Source of the DNA: Pilasporangium apinafurcum
Taxonomy: Eukaryota; Oomycota; Peronosporomycetes; Pythiales; Pythiaceae
NCBI GenBank assembly: GCA_001600495.1
Contig: BCKE01000043.1
Location: 142,492 to 174,921 of the forward strand
Reading direction: 5' to 3'
DNA length: 32,430 bases
Below the pieces are notes generated by a model, which was not told the origin of the DNA, made no database searches, and was given only the letters and a program-made list of their open reading frames with translations. The stretch's first letter is position 1, and each line of letters begins with the position of its first letter. A program made the translations under genes and the position numbers. This document shows positions 11,949 to 20,270 of the stretch, piece by piece.

Positions 11949-13826
11949 GCTTTCCGTACAAGACCGCTGTTACCAAATTTCCCAATATCACCAGCCAATA
12001 CAAATCAACGAGTCTTCAGTAGATAGCTCTGACAGATCACTTTATACTCTGGCGGTGAATTCCCGAACCGATTCTTCAAGCAGCCAGTCGAAGACACAAA
12101 GCAGAAGCGATTTGGTCGTACTTCTTTAACAATCTCAATCTTATCGGCACAGTCACTTGACGCTAGCAAAATTGTGATGCACATATGCTAATTATATCGC
12201 ACATAAGATCACAGGAGCGTCATCTGATCGGATCTATATGCGACAGGATAACGCATAAACATACATGCGGAACAGTTTCAAACCAGCATAAGTTTTACTC
12301 GCCATCATGACGAGCCCACCTTTCCAATACTGGCAGATAGAATATAGTAAACGGCGACAGTATTGGTCAATATGAGGAGTTCATCCTACATATGATAAAC
12401 TTACCGAAACCAAATCCGTTAACAATAGCATTTTGCCGTCAAACTGGTCAGACATCATGTAGTCTCTTACATCGGTTCTATTATAAGTGTTCGAACGCAT
12501 TGGATCAGTCTCACACTTCTGTTGAAACCTAGCGCGACTTTTCCGACAGTAAAGCATCTTGAAAATTGGACGTGAGAATCGTGAGGCGACGAATGGGATC
12601 AGGATCTTGTTAACGTAAATATTCATGTATCTACCATGTGCGTTGCGAAGATATTGGTCGCGTTCACCACGCTCACAGCTCTCACGTTTGATCTTCAACC
12701 TGCCCTGCTTCACTGTCGCTTCGTTGCGTCACCAACAAGCAATCGACGATCCTGCTACTTGTGTGTGGGTAAATGATGAAGATCATTTGTCCGTCGTACC
12801 GACTAGTGTATCTACGAATGAGCGCTATCCAATTCCTTTTCGATTATGTCCCATGACCAACAGCTCTTAAAACAGTTTGTGACATCGAGTTCGTGGTGTA
12901 GTACTGATGTCTCCACCACCGCCATCTAAGAAGTGGATCTTGTTTGGCCGCAGCCTACGCAGAGCTTCCTGTATGCTCAATTTTTGTGGTTAAGCTCACC
13001 GGAAGCTCTTCGCAGTCTGCTGTCAAAAAGAGCTATATAGCATGGTGATACGTACGACAGCAGCCGTCTTCTGCAGTCAATTTTACACGTATATGTGTTT
13101 TTTTTCATCTATCTGATCTTACCATTTGCATCTTGTCTTTCATCCCACCGAAAGAGAAAATGGCAGTCGATCGCAGATTTGAGACAACTGGATCAGCAAA
13201 ATAACTAACACAGTTGAGAAGTTACCTAATAATCTATAGTTTTAATCAAATACTTGTCTAAGAAGGACTATTTATGCTCTAATTTGGTCTCTCAGAAGAG
13301 CTAACTTGAACCAGCACGCTTGTGCAGCCTCACTACGAAAGGAAACATAGCATTCCATGATCACGACGACAGCATGCAGGGCATGGAGTTCATTGGAGCG
13401 GAGAAAAACTCACATGTCTACGAGTGAACATTTCTATGCACAGTGCTCTGCGATACTCATTTTTTAACGAGTCTATTTAAGACGGAAAGAGGTAAGGCTA
13501 ATGAAAGGGCTCAAGATGAGAAGCCAATCGAGTGCCATACTCTTACCTCTGCCTCCACTACCACGTGTAAGATAAGAAAAGAGGAATGGGCACGTAAATG
13601 ACCCACAATTTGAGATTCCTCATGTGTGTATTTATGTATGCAATTGTATATGATATATATATAGCGCAGAATATAATCGAGGTATGGTAGTCCAAGTTTT
13701 TCACAATCACTTTCAAACACAGTACGTTCAGTGCATCTGACCAGAGATCGACAATTCTCTGGGTATCGTAGTGATAGTCCTTGCTCATTTTACCAGACAA
13801 GTGAAGTGATTCACAGCATAATAAAC
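11949..13826. promoter_or_regulatory. shared 1.9-kb upstream region of the divergent kinase pair
   Basis: Stop-rich in all frames, with no supported gene. It must hold both promoters, since kinase A reads left and kinase B reads right. The only site that stands out is the initiator-like sequence at 13783-13795. A short inverted repeat (ccaatactg / cagtattgg) lies near 12325-12365. Confidence 0.5.
13783..13795 (+). promoter_or_regulatory. oomycete-type initiator candidate for kinase B
   Basis: GCTCATTTTACCA fits the oomycete initiator consensus (GCTCATTYYNCA) well and sits about 32 nt upstream of the ATG at 13827, where transcription starts usually lie in oomycetes. Position and match are seen; the function is inferred. 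Confidence 0.45.
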
Positions 13827-16804
13827 ATGACCGTAGTCATTGAGACGGATGTTGTAGAGGTCCAAGTCGACAACGATGGCGCAACAAGTCACGTGAACAA
13901 TTACACCATCCAGCATATGCTTGGACAAGGCACTTTCTCCAAAGTTTATTTGGCAAAGAACGGCAAAGACGAAGAATATGTGAGTGCAACAATGATGAAT
14001 TAATACAGTGTGTTGCCTGGCATGACGAGACTTGCATCGTTGGGCTTTATGTGAATTCTCTAGGCCGTGAAAATCCTTAACAAGTCGTTTCTCAAGAAGA
14101 AGCGAGAATATAAGCGCGTTGAAGGAAAAATGGTCTTTTGCAACGCCTTTCAGGCATGTCCATCGTTGTCAACATTGATTGTTTCGCAATAGACCATCTG
14201 CACTCTATGCTAAATCGTTGTATTGTTGCTTATGTATCAGAAAGTTCAACGAGAGGTTGCGATCATGAAGAAACTGGCGCACAATAACTTGGTCAAGCTA
14301 CATGAGGTAGCCAATTATGTGTGGTGATTTTGCACGTGGGAGTTGCGGCTTACCTTTTCGCCACAAATGCTATCGTAGGTGATTGACAATCCAGCAGATG
14401 ACACAATGTTTTTGGTGCTGGAATTAATTCGTGGCGGCCAATTGATGCATTGGGACGACAAGAATTTTCGCTATCGCGCAGACACCGCAACAGGTTTGCT
14501 CGACAAAGAAGATGTTCGTAATTGCATACGAGATGTGGTCTCTGCGCTCAGCTACCGTAAGAAGACAAGTTTGGTCAAATGTTTAATTGTCTGGTTTATA
14601 ATGGTGCTAATGCTGTTTACTCTGGTATCTAGTTCATCACAACCAAATCTGTCACCGTGATGTCAAGCCTGAGGTTGGAGCCCATGCAAAATGCTTTTGT
14701 TTATATTGTCAGCCTGACTGAATGGATCTGTGATTGATGATATGTTACAGAACATCTTAGTCGCGGACGATCATTTGTACAAATTGGCTGATTTCGGTGT
14801 GGCACATATGCATAGTCAAGACGAAAAGAAATTCTTGCGTAGTACTGAAGGAACGTATCATTTCCTGGCCCCAGAGTGCACCACAGGGAACGAGTATGAC
14901 CCGTATCTGGTCGACATTTGGGCGTTAGGGGTGACCATGTTCGCGATGCTGGTGGGCTCGCTGCCATTTGGAAGTAAAGCAGCATCACTCACACAAGTGA
15001 TGGACAGCATTCGAGAGGATAGGTTGGAGATTCCATCCAATATAGACACAGAGTGTGTGGAGCTGATGACACGTATGATGGAAAAGGATCCCAGTCAACG
15101 GATCACGATTGCGGAACTTCAGTCACATCCATGGCTGATAGAAAACACAATGCGTGAACGTCAGGAATCAGTCGTGCAAGTGAGTGAGCAGGAAATCGAA
15201 GACGCATTCACGCCTGTGAACAATTTTATTCTTACGGTAGGTTTATGTTTCATATTCAGTTTAATATCGCGGACTCATTTGATATTCATCGCGTGTGCAC
15301 ACAGACAAAACTGAAAATGAAGATGTCTTCCCGCTTGGCGAAGGCGCGAATGTTCTTGGTGGCTAAAAATGAATCACCTAAGCACGGCATCGACATGGTA
15401 CAACCAATAACCAATGTCGATGAGCACTTGCCCAACGTGGAAATTAGTCTGAACGATGCACCAAGAGCATGTGAACAGTCTCAGGGATCAAGAGCATGCA
15501 AACAGTTTCAGGCACCACCGCAGATGCGTCCGACAGTGAAAAAGCGTAAAAGTTCGCTCCATGAGTCACTGAATGGCGCAAAGAATGGATTAGCTTCAAT
15601 ATCAACGTTATTAACGCCGACCTTGCACTCAAGGAAGAGCAAATATTTAGAGATGTCATGCGAATCAATGACACCGATAGAGCCCTCTGAAGAAATGGTG
15701 CTATCGACCACGCTACTGCACACATCGACACGGGAGGAAGAAGTCTATCCCACGGAAAAATTGTCTGCTGCGGTTAAGCCCTTACCGGAACACTTTTCTT
15801 CAGGTTCGGTGTCTGAACTTAAAGTGTGGGTGGACCAACACCAAACTAAGCTGCCACTATTAGACGTACATTTATCCCCAGCTATTATACCAACTACGTC
15901 ATCAACAACGGAATGTGATTTGAATGATGCTCAAGTTTTCGCGAACGCAGTTACTGCAAAGGAGGTTGTATCGCAACTTCCGGTGATGATACAACGACGA
16001 GATGACAATGCAATAACAGGTGAAAGTGGTGAAGCACTTGACATAACGATTCATGCAACCTCACCAGAGCAGTCCCTGGTGCCTCAAAATCCCTCGTTAG
16101 CCATAGCGAGTTCTACTACTCATGTCCAACCGACTAGAAAAGACATACCAGCACGACCCCTTACACCCAGATCAAAGGTGCCTCAATTGTCAAATTCGTC
16201 TCTGAAACCTGTCAATGTAAGCACCGAGCAATCTCAGTCATCTCCCAAGGTATCTCCTCGGCGAACGTCAGTCAACATGGTTTCCGAACAATGTACATCA
16301 TGTGGCCCTCACACAAGCTCAGTGTCGTGCGCGCCTTCCGTCGGCAAAGCCCTCATCATGTGTTTATCATCGGATGACCACGAATGCTCATGCAGAAATA
16401 GTCAGGATGAACATGAATCGGATCGTCATTGTGACGCTGCCGCTAAATCACGGTACCGGACGGCACCACAACTTCGAGTAACAAGGCGCAGTTCTGCTAC
16501 GACAGTTGAACAAGCAAAAGTCGAGACATGTGTGTCATCTGACATGGCTACTGCTCAACCTCTGCTAGACAACGCAAGATTTCACACTAGTCCGAGAGTA
16601 ACAATGATACAATCGACGCTGATGGAGTCACAATCGAGCACCAATGAGTCAGCGGTCCACAGACATTCGGGCTTGAAAAATAAGGATTTGCTTGAAGGGG
16701 TCATTCGACACAACAGCTCAGTCCGATTGCTGATTTTCGATCCAAAGAAAATAAGCAGAGGACGTGTTGATGTCCCTAAGGCGTCGGTATGTTCAATCAT
16801 GTAG
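13827..16804 (+). CDS. CaMKK-like protein kinase B with long Ser/Thr-rich tail
   Basis: Paralog of kinase A with the same exon plan: 13827-13979, 14064-14153, 14241-14306, 14379-14556, 14633-14673, 14751-15236, 15305-16804, about 837 residues. The middle exon sizes (90, 66, 178, 41 nt) equal those of kinase A. All catalytic residues are present: LGQGTFSKVYL, Lys 54 in AVKIL, CHRDVKPE, LADFGVAH, FLAPE. The segment VVQVSEQEIEDAFTP followed by TKLKMKMSSRLAK corresponds to the CaMKK autoinhibitory/calmodulin-binding region. The last exon then adds about 480 residues, rich in Ser, Thr, Pro and Gln with no recognised domain, ending in CSIM, which resembles a CaaX prenylation box. Intron 2 begins with GC (CAG|gcatgt). 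An in-frame open stretch runs upstream to 13731, but the ATG at 13827 (ATAAACATGACC) aligns with the start of kinase A. Confidence 0.88.
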
Positions 16805-17053
16805 AAGTAGTTCACTATGTAGAGTTATCTAAAAAGAAGATGAGAGAAAAAAAAAGAGCACTGTTTGCGAAATGCTTACCTAGTGTTATCTAACACGAAT
16901 CACGTGATGATCAACGTTTAGTCCACCGCTCATAAGCGCCAAGTTCCTACATGGATACATTCACCATTTTCTACAAGAGCGTCACTGTAAATTATACCGC
17001 AGACGGTATATATACTGTTAAAACCGGTATATGAGGTTCTTTTTTCCGCTAAA

Positions 17054-17070
17054 GAACATTCTTTCGGGAA
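17054..17070. promoter_or_regulatory. heat-shock-element-like cluster upstream of HSF-like gene 1
   Basis: Reads GAA-CA-TTC-T-TTC-GG-GAA: two inverted nGAAnnTTCn-type pairs, one base out of the regular 5-bp phasing. It lies about 340 nt upstream of the HSF-like start codon, which suggests self- or cross-regulation. Confidence 0.4.
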
Positions 17071-17340
17071 AGACGTGGCTGTGGCATTGGGTACATTTTT
17101 CTCTCTGGGCGCCTATGAAAGCGCGCCAGCGCACATCCGACTACTCCACGGCGGCGGGAAAATACTCGTTGACGTGCTATTTGCATACCCAACAAGAGAC
17201 AAAAAGAGAGGTCACCTATTCGACACCACCATACACCGAGTTTGACTGGCTGTGGTGTGTGACACGCCGCCCCCCATCCCCTTCTCTTTTTTTGTTTTGT
17301 GGTATTCATATTTTACGAGGTGCCAAGTTCACTACATCCA

Positions 17341-17357
17341 TCATTCTTGTACTTTCC
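17341..17357 (+). promoter_or_regulatory. initiator-like site of HSF-like gene 1
   Basis: TCATTCTTGTACTTTCC resembles the oomycete initiator plus flanking T-rich element and sits 52 nt upstream of the ATG. Two core positions differ from consensus. Confidence 0.3.
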
Positions 17358-17392
17358 CAGACAGGCGAACAACTAGAAAACGGGGTCACTTA

Positions 17393-18292
17393 ATGACGCT
17401 ACCTCTCTCGTCCGCTGCTCAGCCACTTCCAGCAATCGCCACGGGCTTCGTGCGCAAGCTGTACCGCATGTTGGACCAGGAAAGCGTTGCCATTATCGCC
17501 TGGGACCGCTCAGGCAAGTCGTTTTCGATCTACGATGGTGACAAACTGAACGATTGCGTACTGCCACGATACTTTCGTGGAAGGCTCTTTGCGTTCAGGC
17601 AGCAGCTACTGGACCATGGTTTTCAGTGCATAGCCAACACCCACGGTCTCGCAGTGGAAACCTATGCACATGAGTTTTTTGTGCGTGGGTGTCCGGGAAA
17701 ACTGAGTTTCATTGCGCGCACGCCGCAGGCAAATAGACCGCGGCGCCGCCCATCTAGAAGCAAAAAGGCCAAGGCGCTGGCTGAAGCCAAGCGCGCCGCT
17801 GCTGCTGTAAATACCAACACTGCTAATGCTGCTCCTCCTACAAATATGAACATACTCCCACCCACTCTTCTTGACCCAGTGAGTATGAAGGTGGAGGCAA
17901 CTGAGCCAACGGTTAAACCGGAGCAGTTGCAGCAGAATCCACTCTTTGCCGCCGACGATTGTTGGGATTTTTCACAATGGGTGGCGTCAAAGAGTCCGTT
18001 GCTATTTGAGAACAAGATCTCCCCGCGCGGCATTGATGAGATACCAGACTTGCTGCTCAATGACAATGCCGCTGCCGCAGAGATGTGTTTCTCTGATGAC
18101 ACACTCAGCACTTTGATGAATTTGATCAATACCACCGTGTCAGTGGGGCCGTATGAGTGCATAGGTAGTAGTGGTGGTTCATGTGTTCCTTCGACGGTGA
18201 AGGGATCTGTTACCAATCCTGCAGGGATTGTAGAGACCCACCAATTTTCCGATGACACGCTCAATTCCATGATGCAATGGATTGGTGACTGA
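17393..18292 (+). CDS. HSF-like transcription factor 1
   Basis: Single-exon protein of 299 residues. An HSF-type winged-helix DNA-binding domain occupies about residues 16-110: GFVRKLYRML, W-D-R-SGKSFSIYDGDKLND, VLPRYF, and a final FVRGCPGKLSFI. The recognition helix is unusual: where classical HSFs have SFVRQLNMYGF, this has AFRQQLLDHGF and is one residue shorter before it. A basic stretch (RPRRRPSRSKKAK) after the domain may be a nuclear signal. No HR-A/B heptad-repeat coiled coil is seen. The C-terminus has an NPLF motif and two FSDDTL...M.L/W acidic-hydrophobic motifs, possibly transactivating. The open frame continues upstream to 17252 without an ATG; the ATG at 17393 is the first. Likely nuclear; targets unknown. 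Confidence 0.85.
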   Translation: MTLPLSSAAQPLPAIATGFVRKLYRMLDQESVAIIAWDRSGKSFSIYDGDKLNDCVLPRYFRGRLFAFRQQLLDHGFQCIANTHGLAVETYAHEFFVRGCPGKLSFIARTPQANRPRRRPSRSKKAKALAEAKRAAAAVNTNTANAAPPTNMNILPPTLLDPVSMKVEATEPTVKPEQLQQNPLFAADDCWDFSQWVASKSPLLFENKISPRGIDEIPDLLLNDNAAAAEMCFSDDTLSTLMNLINTTVSVGPYECIGSSGGSCVPSTVKGSVTNPAGIVETHQFSDDTLNSMMQWIGD

Positions 18293-19229
18293 ACCACACT
18301 CCATGTGTTCTCAGTGAACGCTTTGATCAAGGAAATGACCAGCTAGCAATATTTTTGAAACCCCATGTCGGTCGATGGTGACAAAGGGAACGATGAGAGT
18401 TGAAACGTTCTCATCATCATCGCCATTATATCAACTGCCTGCAAGCACTACGAAGAAAACAAAAAAGCAAACAAGAAAAAGCATCAGAAAAAAGAAAAAA
18501 TCCCAGAAACAAGCAAGAGACGAGATTCCAACTGTATTTGGTGCACAGAAGCTTACTACATGTCAAGCCAGCTAGATAGAAGAACCAACGAGCATTGGCG
18601 ACAACGAAGAAAAGAAAAAACCAAGCGAGCTACATATCAAGCAAACCAGAAATAAATCAAGAACTCATGAAGACAAACCAGCAAAACGATAAAACAAGAG
18701 AACGCTGACAGCGCCAATGTCCAAGCACGTATATGTCCGAAGCCTATAAACCCATTCCCGTATCAAGCGTCAAGTGTCCAGCGTCAAAGCACCAAGCGTC
18801 TGCTCCCAGCTCCAGCCAGTGACAGGAAGGCAAGGTCCATGTCATAGGAAGGGAGCGTATGGGAGCACACAGACACTGTCTATACGTCGTAGTTGTTAAC
18901 AAAATAAAGCGAAAAGAAATGGAACCAAACGGAGTAGGAAAGAGAGAGAGAGGAAGAGAAAGAGAGGGAGGGAGACTGTAGGGAGGTGCTGCTGGTTCCT
19001 TTGCTTTGCTTGGCGGTGGTGGTGGTTTCTGGTTGTTTCTTGTTTCTTTTCACAGACTCTAACGAGTCTAGCCTTCCACACAATAAAGGAGAGTATTCTC
19101 CACCTGTGCATTGTATGGAACAGATAGGAGAGCACACACATAACCTTTTTCTATGCTCTACGCACACCATTCTTTTGGGTATGACTAACGTCGGTACTAA
19201 GTCTACTGCTGGTAATTGGCATATGGACT
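18293..19229. other. intergenic, A-rich and simple-sequence
   Basis: No gene supported. 18430-18720 is very rich in A and AAG/AAC runs on the + strand; 18930-18980 is a GA-rich tract. The sequence looks like a long 3' flank of HSF-like gene 1 running up to the inverted-repeat element. Confidence 0.5.
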
Positions 19230-19296
19230 AACTGTGTAGACACGTTTGAAAAGTCGGTAGACTCTCCCACTGTCCATGGACACTCTTCCTACACTC
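19230..19296 (+). repeat. left terminal inverted repeat
   Basis: Begins AACTGTGTAGACACG and ends TTCCTACACTC. Its reverse complement is found at 19972-20038 with six transitions. Confidence 0.85.
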
Positions 19297-19655
19297 TATT
19301 CTACATATCAGTAGCTTCACAAAAACAATTTGTGTATCGAGCATGCACATCGGCTCGATGAGTCAGGGACTCAAGTGCAAGCAAGCGCGACGAACAGGAG
19401 GCTGATGCGCCAACAAAAAATGCGCTCAAGTACTCGATTATTACCACGAAGTGAGTGACGCTCTGCCACAATCCCGTCATCCAGCAAGAAGTAAATGATC
19501 GGCTTTTTGGTGAGCTTTTGGGCGACGCATCCATTTCGTAAATTATGTTTCCTTCAATCCAGATTTGGTTGGAAGATGTTGGCACATCTGGCAAAGCGGT
19601 TAGTGCCCACGCCAAGCCCTCATGTTTATATTGCCCTCGGTAATTAGTATGATAG

Positions 19656-19979
19656 GACTTCGTCAAGGGCCATGCGCACGTACCCATGAAGCGGTTCACA
19701 TGTGAGCTGGCAAGGCGCGCAACCGTGCTGCAGATCGACGAATACCGTACGATTCAGCGATGCTCCGAGTGCTACCAGCAGCTCGAAAAGACACCATTTC
19801 CGACGAAAAATACTGATGGAAGTGTGGGTGCCGAGCTCTCCCACCAGGTTATCTACTGCAACAATAGCGAGCGTAGAATCACGTGGGAGCGATATGTGAA
19901 TGCGTCAAAGAACATCCTTATACTCGCTATGTGTCTCCTACATGGATGCCCAAGACGATTCGAGTTGCGACGAGTGTAG
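19656..19979 (+). pseudogene. C-terminal fragment of a Fanzor (TnpB-like) RNA-guided nuclease
   Basis: The frame from about 19656 to the stop at 19977-19979 reads like the end of TnpB/Fanzor proteins. It has KGHAHVPMKRF, then ELARRATVLQIDEYRT, a zinc-ribbon start RCSEC, a later YCNN, and the RuvC-III block ERYVNASKNIL. Family knowledge: the last block is normally RDxNAxxNI, its Asp being the third catalytic acid. Here that Asp is Tyr, and the fourth zinc Cys is also lost. Two stops (TGA, TAG) lie just upstream in the same frame, and GDASIS, which resembles the part just before, occurs at about 19520-19540 in a different frame. It is therefore truncated, frameshifted and catalytically dead. 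The stop codon lies inside the right inverted repeat. Confidence 0.72.
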
Positions 19980-20038
19980 GAAGGGTATCCGTGGACAGCG
20001 GGAGAGTCTACCGACTTTTCAAACGCGTCCACACAGTT
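19972..20038 (-). repeat. right terminal inverted repeat
   Basis: Reverse complement of the left repeat: GAGTGTAGGAAGGG at its inner end, ACACAGTT at its outer end. It lies 232 bp upstream of the start of HSF-like gene 2, so it may be part of that promoter region. Confidence 0.85.
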
Positions 20039-20270
20039 TATCCGTATTCTGGTAACCGCCAATGGGTATATGGTCTCAACTGCTCCAAAAACCCAATTTC
20101 AGCCAATGATTTTTCTTATGATAGAATTTCCACCAATCATTATGAGATTCAGATAATAGAGAACAACTGCCTAGAAACGAAAATTGCACACAGAAAGCGT
20201 TCCTCCATAATTACTCAGCAAAATTATCACAGCTCAAGGTAGCCAAATTGATACGCATAACCTCTCAGAA

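Larger units (their letters stand above)
16805..17392. other. intergenic region between kinase B and HSF-like gene 1
   Basis: No gene supported. It holds the 3' flank of kinase B and the promoter of the first HSF-like gene, including a heat-shock-element-like cluster at 17054-17070 and an initiator-like site at 17341-17357. Confidence 0.5.
19230..20038 (+). mobile_element. 809-bp element with 67-bp terminal inverted repeats and Fanzor remnant
   Basis: Two 67-bp repeats in inverted orientation (19230-19296 and 19972-20038) bound this stretch. They match at 61 of 67 positions, with one 26-base identical run, and all six differences are transitions. The interior carries the decayed end of a TnpB-like Fanzor gene on the + strand. 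At 809 bp the element is far too short for a full Fanzor, so it is probably an internally deleted, non-autonomous copy. The outer ends read AACTGTGT; no clear target-site duplication is visible beyond a possible TA/TT, so the transposon superfamily is unassigned. Confidence 0.75.

Noticed and set aside
12322-12367. Inverted repeat ccaatactg / cagtattgg as a transposon end or terminator
   Set aside because: Arms of only nine bases with no flanking duplication; expected by chance in AT-rich intergenic DNA.
12381-12713. Minus-strand frame with FDGKMLLLTD, similar to DGKMLLSDAF of kinase A; possible third kinase relict
   Set aside because: Only six residues match, and no kinase motifs are found on either side; no ATG at the start of the frame.
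13558-13800. Minus-strand 80-codon open frame upstream of kinase B
   Set aside because: Starts inside the likely leader of kinase B, turns into a low-complexity AT-rich stretch and matches nothing known.
19301-19699. 132-codon minus-strand frame inside the inverted-repeat element
   Set aside because: It runs antisense across the region that carries Fanzor-like sequence on the + strand and shows no domain.
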